Of a stretch of DNA of 64,000 nt, positions 1-11,530 are shown one piece after another. The notes under the pieces are model-generated. The model saw only the letters and a program-made list of their open reading frames with translations, was not told the DNA's origin and did no database searches. The translations under genes and the position numbers were made by a program. Origin of the DNA: Tetraselmis striata (Eukaryota; Chlorophyta; Chlorodendrophyceae; Chlorodendrales; Chlorodendraceae); assembly GCA_006384855.1 (NCBI GenBank), contig VCJN01000945.1:186001-250000 (forward strand). Direction: 5' to 3'. Every line of letters starts with the position of its first letter. Position 1 is the stretch's first letter.

Positions 1-3000
1 AGGCGGGGCCCAGCGGGCTGCCGCCCGACAGCGCGACGGCGTAGCAGGGCGGCAGCTCCATGCGCTCCATCGCCGCCGGCAGCAGCCCGGGCGCCGCCTG
101 GCCTGCGCGCATCCGGCGCGGCAGCGAGGGGGGGGGGGTGAAATGCGGGGACAGCTCGTCCGGGCGCAGCGGCAGCCGGGAGCTCTTTATGAACAGAGGC
201 GCGTAGGGGCCGGCGGAGCCCGGGCCCCTGTCAATCCCATGCGAGTACGAAATTAGTTGTATTCAAGAGGTAAGTCAAGAGCGGGCCGAAATGAGATATT
301 ACCGCAGTACGGTAGTCAGACGGCAGATACAATTACGCGTTGCCAGCGCTATAGTAGCTATCATGGTAGCTATCATGCACGTGTCGCACCGGACGGAACA
401 TTCTGATATTAATGAATTCGGCGCGTGACAACGGCTGCGAAGCAGTATTGTGGATTCGCCAGAACAAGTTGATATACAAACAGATGTCGAAGCATGGCCA
501 CAAGCGTGAGGTGGGGATTTGTACGTTTTGGTACGCGACAGTTCGTTTTGGCTGACGTAATAATAACCCTCGGGGGTGGTGCACTGTTCCATTTAATTTG
601 GTTCACAGGTCAAGCCATGATTTGCTTTGCACAATCATAAAGTTTGTTGTGTACCCTCCTCCTATTTGCGAGCCCCTTCCGGGGGGGATGGGGAGGTGGG
701 GGGGGGTTCAACAGGGGGTAAAATCTATGGGGGCCAAATCCTGGTTATGGCGATCCGGATGCTGAGCCCGGGCTGTAGGCGAGGGCGACAGCCGTGCCCC
801 CAATGGGACCAGAGTCGCCGCGCCGGAGCACACGACACACGCCATGCAGGGCACAGTAAAACCCACTGTGCCGCGCGGTGGCCAGCCCGGCGCAAATGTG
901 CACCCCCCTCCCTCCCTCCCTCTTTCTGCCCCGAGCTAGCAAGGCTCCGCCCGCTAGTGCCGTCCTGCGCGCCCAAAGTGGTCAAACTTGGTGCGCGATT
1001 GCGCCATCCGTGGGGCCGCTGCTTTGGGGATCATCCAGGGCCCTAGGCCCTATCAGTCGCCCCTCCATTCCCTCAGGGCTGGGGCTAGGAGGGAGGAGGG
1101 AAGGAGAGGGGGGGGGGGTGAAGAGAGGAGGGGAAGCGGGGAAGAGGGGGGGGGGGGTTGAAGAGGGGAAGAGGAGGGGGGGGGGGGGGGGGGGGGGCGC
1201 ACATTCGCTCAGCTGCGGCACGCGGCCCTCCGGCGGCGCCACCTTCGAGTCCCTGCGCCCTGCACGGCCACCAGCGCGGCAGTGAGACGGGCTCAGGGCC
1301 CTCCTCCTCCCGGAGTCTCCAAGCCCAGCAGGCAGGAGAGCGGGCAAGCGGGCCAGCGCCTGCTGCTATCCGCCATCGCGGTGGTAAGTTCCTGCCGCCC
1401 CGGGCTGCAATGAATGCAATGCCGGCATGGGGTTGAAGCACGTGATATCACATGCAATTTCTATATGTAATTCGCCATATGTAGGTGTAGATGCCTCCCC
1501 CCTCCATGTGCGTGTGCTGTGTGCAGGAAGGGGGTTGGAGGCGGGGGGGGGGGGGGGGGGGTGTATCTGTAGCACCGCTGGCTACTGCCATGGCGGAGCT
1601 CAAGATGGAAGGATGCCGCTCCGCATTTACCATGGTACGTGCCGTCAAGCAGAGGCAGAACGGCGGCGGCGGGGAGGGGGGGGGGGGGCACCGGGGGTGA
1701 AGCGCACGCTGGGGCCGCCCATCGCCTCGACGCCCACCACGCCCGCCAGCTGAACCACATCTGCCGCCGCGCAGCCAGGGACGCGTTCAGCGCCCCACCA
1801 GCGGTATGGTCTCGGCACTCTGTTCGTTTGTGTGCCGGTTCTTCAAGGCTTGCCAGGCTGCCAGCCCGGGGACAGAGCTTGGGGGTCGGGGGGGGGTCGG
1901 GGGAGGGGGGGGGCGGGGAGCGGGGGGCGCGGCGCACCGGCGAGCGTGATGCGCTCGTAGCGGGCCTGCATCGCCTCCAGCGCGGACGCGGTGCCCGCCA
2001 GCCCCGCGTTGGTCGCGTGCCCCAGCTCGCGGGGGGTGCACACGCTGCCGTTGGCGCCGCCGGTGCGCGTGGCGCCGCGGTACGTTACTGCGCGGCCGGG
2101 ACACACCGGCAGCAGCCACTCCCCCCCTCAGCCCAGTCGCCATTGCTCCTTGAGGGTGGTGGTTGGGGAAGGGGGGGGGGGGGGGGGGGGCTGTGCGTGA
2201 CGTGACATTGTCCACCTTCTTTCGGCTAAGGGCTGGCGTTCAGGTGAGCGACCCTCAGAATTCACGTACGTTGAGGGTGCCACGGCAGCTGCCCTCCCTA
2301 ATCAGCCCAACGTGATGCTGTGAGCGCAAGTCCAACCTTATAAGTACCCGCCGCACCCGTAGGCCACCGCATGCGGACGGTACGGGCAACCCGGGGGACT
2401 GACAGAAACATGCCCATTCCGAGATGATCTGACAGGAATTAATTTGTGTCTATAGCTCAGAGTGAGGACGCCCTTCGTGTTACGGGCCGCCTAAGGGCGT
2501 AGGACCGGCCAGCACGGGTGTGGATACAACTCCCTTCAGCGCTATTGTAAAGCGGAACTCTGCCACAGTCGGCGGAGCTGAGTTTTATCGAGTTGAACCT
2601 GTTCAAAATGAACTTGCGCACAGCCCTGGTGATGAAGTGGGGACAGGGGGGGGAGGGGGGGCGCGGGGGGGGCGCGTCTCACTGGCGTCGTGCAGCGCCA
2701 GCCTCACGAGCTTGGGCGCGCAGAGCTGGCCACGGCGCTCCGCCATGCGCAGCTCCCGGCGCACGCCGTCCACCTCCTGCGCCACCACCGCCCAGCCCCA
2801 GGTTCAGGCCCGCGTCGGCACGCCTGGCGCAGCATTCTGCGTACAGCCGGGCGCACTTGTCCACCTCGGGGTGTGTCTGGGTGTTGCGGGGTGCAACTGC
2901 AGGTGTGATGCTGGGCAGGACTTCAACACCACAGGGCCAGCGGCGGGTGCCGACGCAGTTGGGACATTAAAAGACACCTTAATAACTAGGCACTTTCAGG

Positions 3001-3572
3001 GTGCTGAGTGGAACTTTATTTGGAAAGTTCGCGACACATTCCTTGTTTATGTCCGTGGGGGTGGGCGGAAAGGTCGCACACTTTCTTAATATGTGTAATT
3101 ACAGGCGCGTCGGCACCTGTAGTAGGTGCGGTGCATGTGCTGCGAGGGAATAGTCGCTATTAGGAAGTTAGGTGGGGGGGGGGGGGGGGGGGGATTCAGC
3201 GGAATCTAACATATTTGAGAAAGTCGTCAATCAAGCGGCCGAACCTCCTCGTGCAACCCTCTAATTAATAGGTCGCAAACTTTTTCCGAGTTACCCGAGC
3301 CGTTGGCGGCAGTGTATCGAAGGCAGGGCGGCTGCCTGAATCCCGGCTGCCCGTCCTCTCAGGGCAGGGCTGATCCGGGTGGGTGTGTTGGGGGGGGGGG
3401 GGGGGGGGGGGGTTGGCAGCGGAGTTGCTGGCTACGAGCACTGGGCAGACGGGGCGACTCCTCCAGGTTGCTCTACGCGTAAATTTTTTTAAGCATTGCA
3501 TATATTCAGTCGCCCCCGCACCCTGAGGTACTCCGTGTCGACCAGCGGCTTCCCCTTGGTCGGACGTGCCAT
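1..3572 (-). CDS. Class I haem peroxidase, ascorbate peroxidase-like (3' end beyond window)
   Basis: Ascorbate peroxidases reduce H2O2 with ascorbate. Six exons can be read on the minus strand: 3572-3522, 2776-2683, 2087-1938, 1760-1692, 1259-1203 and 102 to the edge, about 174 residues. Introns have GT...AG ends and phases agree (0, then four phase-1 introns). The protein starts MARPTKGKPLVDTEYLR, then reads CAPKLVRLALHDA (distal site; Arg and His kept, usual Trp is Leu), TRTGGANGSV, DVVQLAGVVGVEAMGGPSV, PGRRDSKVAPPEGRVP and MERMELPPCYAVALSGGSPLG. These align in order with ascorbate peroxidase. Where the family has ALSGGHTLG with the proximal haem-ligand His, this protein has ALSGGSPLG, so haem binding is doubtful. 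No organelle-targeting sequence is obvious in the first 17 residues. The family call is firm; the enzyme activity is uncertain. Confidence 0.8.
103..1202 (-). other. Intron 5 of the peroxidase gene
   Basis: A 1.1-kb intron running from donor GTGCGC at 1202 to acceptor CAG at 105-103. On the gene's sense strand the donor is followed at once by a long C-run (plus-strand G-run at about 1178-1198). The rest holds no other convincing exon. The stretch 125-240 reads open on the minus strand but does not match the peroxidase family, and its phase does not fit. Confidence 0.55.
3173..3194. repeat. Poly-G run in peroxidase intron 1
   Basis: A G-homopolymer of about 20 bp on the plus strand (C on the sense strand of the gene). 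A second one of similar length lies at about 3390-3411 in the same intron (2777-3521). The intron shows no other recognisable content. Confidence 0.8.
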
Positions 3573-3800
3573 GGTGACCTCGACGACGGGCCGCGCCGCT
3601 GGGAGCTCCTTGTCACGCAGGCTATGTGCGGTTCACCTCAATGCCTGGGCGATCGGGCGGAGGCTGTATCTGCGTTAGACCCGCCTGCGTCGGACTGTGC
3701 TGTGGCTGCCCTCACTTCTCGTCACAGCTCATAATAACGCGCCCGCGCCGGTTGGGTTTGGCGGTGCTGACATTAGTCCTAACTCCGACACGAGCGAGGC

Positions 3801-3872
3801 ACATTCCTCGTCTGCTTGGTTGAGCGGTCGCCTTGTGTGCGAGAAGTCCGGGGTTCGATTCCCGGTCGATGT
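3801..3872 (+). other. tRNA-like sequence, possibly tRNA-Thr(UGU)-derived
   Basis: A 72-nt stretch with tRNA-like ends: the first seven bases pair at five of seven positions with the last seven. A central TCGC / GCGA stem closes a 7-nt loop with TGT in the anticodon position. A T-arm-like GGGGTTCGATTCCCGG carries an internal-promoter B-box sequence, with one mispaired stem position. The D-arm is irregular. It could be a decayed tRNA gene or a tRNA-derived SINE head; a working tRNA gene is less likely. Confidence 0.35.
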
Positions 3873-3992
3873 AGTTCGGCAATATCGGCCCGGCGTGTCC
3901 GGCGTTTACCCGGTTGATGCAATGGCCCTTCGGGGTTCGAATGAGGCAACGGCCTATCTATCCTTAATAAGGGCTATACGAGACCGACGACT

Positions 3993-4017
3993 GCAGTTGG
4001 CTCAAGAGGCCAACTGC
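3993..4017. other. Perfect 9-bp stem hairpin
   Basis: GCAGTTGGC and GCCAACTGC are separated by 7 nt. It lies in the gene-free stretch between the tRNA-like sequence and the mini-element at 4230. No gene or known element could be assigned to 3873-4229. Confidence 0.5.
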
Positions 4018-4229
4018 TGGATGAGAGCTGGGGCCGAATAGATCTAGGGCTGGGGCCGATGTCCCGATGAGGCGAATTTTACTTTAATTGTTCCCGACAC
4101 GATGAGGAAGTCCAATGACGCGCTCGTCCGCCACGTCCGACACGCATATCGGGAACATTCGTCCGGATGGATAAGTATTGTTCACGAACTGTCATAAATA
4201 TAGCATCCGCGCTACTAAGGATTAGTCGT

Positions 4230-5642
4230 TGTTAAGTATTAACTGAGGTTAGAAAACGACAACGGAGTGATGCCCCAATCCTATAGCGGTGCCAGCCCTA
4301 GTCGGCCGTGTGCAATCGGCGCCACGATGCTCCGGAAATTTCCGGAATCTTCCTGTGCCGATTCGTACATCGGCCGCCGGCATCCCCGGCACCGGAGGGT
4401 TGGTGGCAGCAGCTCTAGACCCTTCAACAGCACTGGCTATTTAGGCGGGACACGGACTCGGCACAGTCCATCCCTTTTGCTGTTGCTTGCGCAACAGACA
4501 ATCGCACGGTGCTCTGCGCCGTGAGGGACCGTGTGCTCGGCATCATCGGTGCACGTTAAACCTCCGCAGCGATGGCGTTCCGCTGCTAGGTTGTTCATGG
4601 GCCGCCCAATCGCGCAGAGCGGGCGTGCCAGCCGCGCCGGCCCGTATGGCGTGGCACGCCGGCGCTTTTCCCATCGCGCGCCGGCCCCGCGTTGCTCGCC
4701 CGCCAGCGTGACGTCCGACACTCCTGTGGTATCAGCCGTCCATGGTGCTTGCAGCCCGGATCCCTCCGACCTCTGCTTGCCTTCGGCGTGGCGGGAGTCC
4801 GTCACCCTTGCGCGAGACGACACCCGAGTTGTTACCCTGCTGACATCCCGGCGCGTCGTGCGCTGATCTGCCGGGTTTTTACTACTGCTTCCGACGTGTG
4901 GCGCCGCCGGAGCTTTCTTCTAAAATTACTGGCCACCTTATCGCGCGTGACGTGTCACTGGAGCGCTACTCGAGCGCCTCGTGGTGGAAACGTTGGAGAG
5001 GGGGCCGAATCGCATCTTCTTGCGCGTGTCGTCGCGACACTACGGTCCCTGCGTGAGCCTGGCGTCCCGCGTTCGCCTGCACGATCGGCTCCGCGGCGCT
5101 TCCGATGCGTTCGCGCGAGCCGTGCTCGTTGTTCGGCAAGTGGAGCGTCCGCAGCTTGCGCACAAGCGATGGACGGGGAGCGTGGAGACAGCCGCCGCTC
5201 GTGTGGCCGGCCCGCGCATCCGTCGGTGTGTTGTTTGTTCTCAAACACCGGCCTAGCGGGCACGTGGGAAGCGCGCGCCGCTAGGCCGCTGTGGCCTTCG
5301 GCTTCCTTGGCAAAACTGGCTGTGCCTCCCTCTGCCCAGTGCCTACCTGCCTGCTCATGGAAGTAGTTTAATCGTTGTTAAGTATTAACTGAGGTTAGAA
5401 AACGACAACGGAGTGATGCCCCAATCCTATAGCGGTGCCAGCCCTAGTCGGCCGTGTGCAATCGGCGCCACGATGCTCCGGAAATTTCCGGAATCTTCCT
5501 GTGCCGATTCGTACATCGGCCGCCGGCATCCCCGGCACCGGAGGGTTGGTGGCAGCAGCTCTAGACCCTTCAACAGCACTGGCTATTTAGGCGGGACACG
5601 GACTCGGCACAGTCCATCCCTTTTGCTGTTGCTTGCGCAACA
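4230..5642. mobile_element. Small LTR-type mini-element (1.4 kb) with 267-bp terminal repeats
   Basis: Two direct repeats of equal length, 4230-4496 and 5376-5642, show no difference on reading. Each begins TGTTAAG and ends GCGCAACA, the TGTT...AACA form typical of LTRs. The internal part is about 880 bp and has no recognisable gag or pol, so this is a TRIM/LARD-like non-autonomous fossil. The matching repeats suggest a recent insertion. The 21-bp string starting at 4204 (ATCCGCGCTACTAAGGATTAG) recurs about 30 bp beyond the right end (about 5673-5693), so the flanks have a more complex history than a simple target duplication. Confidence 0.65.
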
Positions 5643-5814
5643 CCCACCCTCCACTCCCATCCTGGTTTTAGATCCATCCGCGCTACTAAGGATTAGATGA
5701 TTGTAAATGGCGACATCGGAACTAATCCTTGCCTGTATTGGATCTGAAGCGACTGATCCTTGGTCCCGCCATATCGAATCGCATCTACTCGAAACTCCGC
5801 CGTATATATCATAC

Positions 5815-5892
5815 ATGTCATGCTGTCTGTTTTATGTGTATATTATATACATACATATATTATATTTATATTATATGACGAAGTATATATAT
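5815..5892. repeat. AT-rich low-complexity block
   Basis: A run of TATATAC/ATATTATAT-type sequence immediately left of the Helitron2-like element. It contrasts sharply with the GC-rich surroundings. The stretch 5643-5814 holds no gene that can be supported. Confidence 0.7.
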
Positions 5893-7015
5893 TCCCCTAC
5901 CTCTTGGGTTGAGCGGAGGAAAAGGAGAGCCGCGTCCGAAATCGCCTGGAATACGAGAGAATCGATACCGATTACAATACGTTTTTATCACGGATTTTTA
6001 GGCGTCCGTCCTCCGTCCTCCGTCCTCCGTCCTCCGTCCTCGTGTGCTGCGTCTTCGTGAATGAACCGTCATACGTTCGATCTGTGCTCGTTTGATTTCT
6101 AGGCACTCCTACCACAGTCCGTAAAAATCCTGCGACTAAGACGGATCTATCGTGAATTATACCGGAAACATACTGCAAAAATCACGAATGTCCTCCGTCC
6201 GTCCTGTCACATACGCGCTTCGCGTATGAACCGTCATACGTTCGGTTTTCGCTCGTTTGATTTCACGGTACTGGTACGTGTACGGTAACATTCTGAATGG
6301 ATGCGCGTGTATTCTAGCCCAGGCACGTCATATATTCGTCTAAAACGCCAAAATAACGCGGTTCCGCAGCGCGTTTTTTACTGCTGAATCAGCAAGTGAG
6401 ACTCGCCCTCTATATTTATACAGCGACTATATACACGGGGGTCCGAGGATATGCTGTAACATGATGGTGTAAAAAGGGGTCGCCGCGGTGCGGGGGCAGT
6501 CCGCCGACCCGGGGCCCGGCGTCCGTCGACGGACGGGCGACGGTCGAACGGCGGCCTCCGGCGTCCGGTGCCGGTACAGGCGGCGGGCGTGGCGATTCGC
6601 GCCGTGCCCGCCCCGTAGACCTGACGACCGGCCCGACCTGCGCGGCCTCGTGCGGGATGCGGGCCGCCTGTAGGCGGCTTGTACTGTATTGCTGATCTTG
6701 TAGTGCTGCTTTTTTTTTGTTTTTTGGTAATACAACTTTTAGCGGTGGGTTGGGTACCGGCCTTTTTGTAATGCACACCAGTAGTCAGCGGCCCGCTTTT
6801 ACGCGGCTTGCAGATTTAATCTGTTTTACAAAATAATACGTCTCTTTTGAAAAATAAATTACTGACAAATCTAACGCTAAAAGCATTATTACCCGGAAAC
6901 AACAGTATTATTACAAGATCCACACTGCAAGCCGGCTAAAAGCGGCCCGCATCCCGCACCACGCTCAACCCAAGAGGTAGGGGCACCTCCACAGATCCCC
7001 GGCGCGAAGCGCCGC
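5893..7015. mobile_element. Helitron2/Helentron-like non-autonomous element
   Basis: The left end TCCCCTACCTCTTGGGTTGAG has its 22-bp perfect inverted complement at 6962-6983, near but not at the right end. After it come about 30 bp ending in a hairpin, GGCGC-GAA-GCGCC (7001-7013). The outer bases fit insertion between two Ts. Asymmetric terminal inverted repeats, a 3' terminal hairpin and a TT target are hallmarks of Helitron2/Helentron elements (known of the family). Two further left ends occur at 32212 and 50612, and one further right end at 35937. No Rep/helicase gene is present. A 7-bp tandem repeat (CCTCCGT) lies at about 6003-6043. Confidence 0.6.
6650..6962. repeat. Nested inverted-repeat (MITE-like) insert
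   Basis: GTGCGGGATGCGGGCCGC at about 6650-6667 returns as its inverted complement near 6943-6961, and the arms extend inward for about 45 bp with mismatches. A third, partial copy of the arm lies at about 6788-6812, and a related right arm at about 45180-45225. This looks like a small inverted-repeat element sitting inside the Helitron2-like element. Confidence 0.5.
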
Positions 7016-7019
7016 TTAG

Positions 7020-7268
7020 TGATATAAAATATGTAATAATACATATATAATATCATACATATTACATATATTATCTGTATTTGAATAGTATATCTTATAT
7101 GTAATATGTAAGATGTAATATATGTAATACATAATGTATATTACTACCATACACGCACATTAACATTAATACATATATAGTATAAGTTTTACATGCGTGT
7201 ATTTTAACATATTTAAATATATGGAATATAACATATATGATATATGTATCATATCATATATATCTATT
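7020..7268. repeat. AT-rich low-complexity block
   Basis: About 250 bp of TATATGTAATATG-type sequence with many short palindromes between the Helitron2-like element and the old gag-YR element. No gene was seen. Confidence 0.75.
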
Positions 7269-7334
7269 TGCGGTACTTATCCGCTGTGTATGAACAAAAG
7301 CTATGCTGCTCAGCTGGCGCCGTATCCGTAGTTT

Positions 7335-10300
7335 TGTTTAGAGTTGTGTTCTTGTTTGGCCTTCCTTTTCCCTCCCATAACCCTAGAGTATGTGGATGTC
7401 GACACCGGATGCCCGCAGCCTCGCTTTGCGCCACGACAGAGCAATAGAGCAATGCACGCCATTTGGGGGAGTTTTGGTGGTTTTATTAGCACTGAAATGC
7501 CAATGTACGACATCTTTTGCATGCCGCCCTCGGCGAAAACATCGGTCATCCCAGTACTCGTCGAATCTTATAAAACCACCATCATTCGTCACCTAGATGG
7601 GACCGCTCTCTTAGTTTTATGCTCGACTCCTGCCCGCACAACACCAACTCGCGGCTTCAGACAGTGCATAGTGCTCATGCCCCCGGAAAACGGTACAAAA
7701 CCTTCCATTCTTCGCTCTCGCTGCTACTGCATGCCGAGCTGAAGCCGAGGTTCTTCTCTTTCTTCTCCACGCGACTCCCTCCCGGACGACCCCTTCGATA
7801 TGTATGGCAGCGGCTCACCTACTGACCTCAAGATTGGCGACGCCGGCAGGCAGGCGACGCGTGTCGAGGGCGTCGAGACGTCGGCCACTGCTCAAGACGA
7901 GCGCGTCGTCTTGAGCAGTGAGGCGGAGCGTCGCGAGGCGGAAGACGCGAGAATGAAGAAGCTCATCTTAGGTAGTAAGCTCTCCATGTTCTTCGCTACC
8001 CAAGAGACTCCTATGCCGCCGGCTGCCGCCGGTGAAGAGGACACCATTCCGGGCGGGAACGAATCCTGAGCCGGTGGTAAGGACCAGAACGTCCGTCAGG
8101 TGCAACCTTCGCTCCCTCGAGCGAACCACACTACCTTGGTTGGAAACCCCCCTCGCTACTGCTCTGCCCGGTTTCGAGAACATGATGCCTCCCGACAGTC
8201 GCCGACGCCCATGGGTCTTCCCCATCGCCCTCGGCCGCGTGCTCAAGTACCTGCTTGGCAACCCTCGTCATGTTATTACATGTGCTAGATGCAACATTCA
8301 AGAAATCCATACAGAAATTCAGAAGGAAATCCATCCCTCGTCAACCCTCGGTAACCCTCGTCATCAACCGGCAGCGGACGAGGACTACCACACCATGTGC
8401 TACGGGGCCTTCATTGCCGGCTTGGGAATCGATTGGAATTGCGTAAGCTGTTGCTTGTGGCGTGCGTCACCGACGGGATTACGCTGACCTTCGGACAGCG
8501 GCTCGAGGGCGTCGTCCACAACATGAAGGCCGTCGTCGATAATGGTCATGGGTTTCGCTTGGCCTACCTTCGCAAGCACTGGGACACGAAAATGCACAGC
8601 GGCCACACCTTCGCCCTCGACGGGTGCGGGAGCGCTACCTTCGCCTGGCACCGAGGGTTCACCGAGCTGCTGCACCTCTACATGGACCGTGTCTACGACG
8701 CGAACATCACAAGCGCTGCGAAGATATTAGGCCCGTCAGCGCTTTGGCGTTGCCCCCCCGGCGCAACGACCGCGACCGAGACGGCGGCGGTAGCAATGAA
8801 GCGCGACAACTTCAAGAACGCGCGCCTTGGGGCGCGAGGCGGCGGCGCCGCGAACCACCTTCGCCAAGAACATCACCAATGACTCTAGCAAGGGCAAGGC
8901 GAAGGCTGAGGCCCCAGCGGCCGACAAGGCCCAACGATGGTATGCTCCGCCGTGCCGACCCCATGCACGTGCGTTTCGAGGACACGCCTCCGGGCACGCC
9001 TTCCAAGCAACGCCGCGGTAGAGTCGTCGTCATGAGCGGGATTCCCTCACCACTGACCCCCTTGTCCGGGTCATCGTCCTTACCCTACCCTCGCCGGGGT
9101 CAAGCCCTCTGGCTTTGTTCTGTCCTTCCACATCACGAGTCAGTCTACACCGACTCCCCTTTTTCAACGCGCCCATCCCGACCGCCCACGCTTACCCTCT
9201 TATTTGCCCGTCGCTCGCACACCGGCCTCTTGCGGGCGGCCCGACGGGCTAGGTGCTCGCGCGACGCCCGTTACGAGATCAGCGGCTACAACACCTTACC
9301 TTTCACGGCATCACCTGCGTGCTACACATGGCCCCGTCGTCACAGCCCACCGAGCGCCGCCGTCGAACCCCGTCAGCAGCATACGGCGCGTTTCGGCGCA
9401 TCCGCCGCACCATGAAGACGCCTACTAACTTCGTTGTCGACCCCGAGGCGAAGCCCCCCTAAAGCGAGCTCATGCGAGGCAGCATCGGAACTACGTACGG
9501 TACGGAGGACATGCGGCGCCAAGGTGCTCGACCTCCTAACTACATCGCTCACTGCTTACCTACTCGAACTATGAGGGCGAAATTCGCCTCTTCGCAGAGT
9601 TTTTCATAGACGAGGAAGGCATCTTCCCTATGGACTGCGCCGAGTCTACGTGCGTCCGCTACCTTGCACGGGTTGCGGAACGCGGCACCATCGGCGCCGG
9701 CTCTCTCCGACCCTACCTCTCCGCCATCAGCACCTTCCGGCGTCACACCGGTCACGATGACGCCCCGGCTACCGGCCCAGCTATCATCGACATGAAGCGC
9801 GCGCACTTCAAGTCCACTACTAGCTCAAGACCAACGAGGAGCTTCGGCGCGCCCCTCTGCCGTGCGACGTCATCACCAACACCCTCGACGACCTTGCTGC
9901 CCTTCCCCACGACTACCGGCCGCCACCGACTATGGCAACACCCTTCGCGATTGCGCAGTGGTGTGCTCGACATTTATTATTTACTCCCGTGGTGAGTCTC
10001 TTGCGTCTTATTGTGCGTCTCCTACTACCGACTCCGCGACATGGATGTCGATGCCCACAAGACCACCCTCTTCGACAACCGCGAGAAGACGGGACATCAC
10101 AAGCGTCGAGACGGGTTCAAGCCCCTACTTCAAATCCCTACCACGACCGTGCCCACTTGGACAGCCCTTTTGTGCCGCTTCATCACCTACCGCGACACGG
10201 CGTTCCGGGAAGCTCCCTCCACCAAGCAACCTAACTGATTTGGACGATCCCCGGCAACGGTGCCACTCCGCACCTTATGTGGAACGCCTCCACCCTCGGC

Positions 10301-10997
10301 GACTGGCGCAAGCGGGCCGTCAGTGCATCAATCGAGCCCCCCCCCCCCCCCCCCCCCCCCCCCCACCCCCCCGAAGGTTTCGTGTGGACCTTGCACTCCT
10401 TACGAAAGGGCGCGGCGTCTGGCGCAAACGTTGTTGGTGTGCCCCTCGGTGAAATCCGCCACGGGGAGGTTGAGCCCGAAATTCTGCGGTAATCAACGAC
10501 TACATCGACCCGACTACACTTCCTACCCGCGCCGCCGCGCTTCTGCTCGGCTTGCCCTTCCCCACTGTGGTCCTTCGCAGCCTTCTCGGCAGCGCCCCCG
10601 CTCCGTTGGGCGCCGCCCCGCCCCCTCCGCAATCTAGAAGACCGAGGCGGCTAATCTCCCTTGCCTACCTCTTTAAAATGTTTAGTAGAGCTGTGTTCTT
10701 GGGTTTCCCTTTTCCTTCCCTTAACCCTAGGGTATGCGGGGTTCGACACCGGCTGCCCGCGGCCTCTGCGCCACGCCATTGAGGTGGCGGCCACACAGCA
10801 ATGCACGCCCGCCGGGTAGTCTTGGAGCTTTTGCAATGAAATGCCGATGCACGGCCCTTTTAGCGTCGGTGCCGCCCTCGGCGAAACCATCGGTCACCCC
10901 AGTACCCGTCGAATCTTCTAAAACTATTACCGTCCGCTATATAATCCTTATATGGGACCACTCTCTTAGTTTTGTGATGGCCTCCTGCCCGCACAAC
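7335..10997 (+). mobile_element. Old gag + tyrosine-recombinase element (family D), fossil
   Basis: Two diverged direct repeats, 7335-7642 and 10679-10997, bound a 3.7-kb element. Each repeat starts TGTTTAG and ends in CCCGCACAAC. Inside, in order, are a gag-like region (about 7800-8880) and a DIRS-type tyrosine recombinase (about 9550-10530) with a YLARVAERGTIGAGSL core-binding segment and a HSLRKGAAS catalytic box followed by DYIDP. No reverse transcriptase or RNase H motif is visible between them. The element is broken in many places, and its repeats are clearly diverged, so it is old. A long C-run interrupts the recombinase region at about 10341-10374. Confidence 0.6.
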
Positions 10998-11530
10998 CCG
11001 CCGTCCCTCCCTTTTTTGTGGCTCTTTGCCGCAAGTCCCCGGCCGTTCTGTGCAAGTAAGCCTCCGAATTTTTCGGCTAATGTACCTTTGCTTTTTAAAA
11101 CTTTAATCATAAAGTCATTGAAACAGGATAATATATATTTAAAAATACAGCACCAGGAAATGGCAGGACTGTTTTTTAAAATAACGGATTTTAGGAGTGA
11201 AATTTGGAAAGGAATGCTTTGCCCGAAATTGAAGACAAGTATTGTGATTACCAAAATGTGGTGCCACGTGGATCTTCCTGGCGGCGGATTCCGATATTTA
11301 AGATTCGGGCCGGCCTCCCCGCGCCGGCCGGGGGGAGGGGGGGGGGGGGGGGGGCGCGATCGCCGCCCGCCGCGCGGGTGCTCAACACGCGTGGCCTGCG
11401 GCCCATCAGCAAGCAGGCCGGCGATACTGCGTTTGTGCATCTACAGCAGCCGGGGTGGAGGCGGTTGGCGGTCCACTGGCGGACACCCGTAGCACGTACT
11501 CGCCGAGGGACGCAGGCAGTCACTGCGACC
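10998..11530. other. Gap before the ABCG gene
   Basis: The first 270 bp are AT-rich and featureless. From about 11320 the sequence becomes GC-rich with a G-run at 11332-11352. The stretch 11353-11460 is open in several frames, but no family match was seen. It could hold a 5' non-coding exon or promoter of the ABCG gene; nothing decisive is visible. Confidence 0.4.

Noticed and set aside
1085-1441. Pro-rich and Gly-rich frames across G-runs at 1-3 kb
   Set aside because: Products of the homopolymers; the spliced peroxidase exons explain the coding signal.
4692-5366. 224-codon open frame inside the LTR-type mini-element
   Set aside because: Arg/Ser/Cys-rich composition typical of GC-rich random frames; overlapping frames on both strands are equally open and no motif is seen.
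5894-6983. Reading the 22-bp inverted repeats as the ends of a cut-and-paste transposon
   Set aside because: Homology between copies continues about 30 bp beyond the right repeat to a hairpin, and no target duplication is seen, so a Helitron2-like structure fits better.
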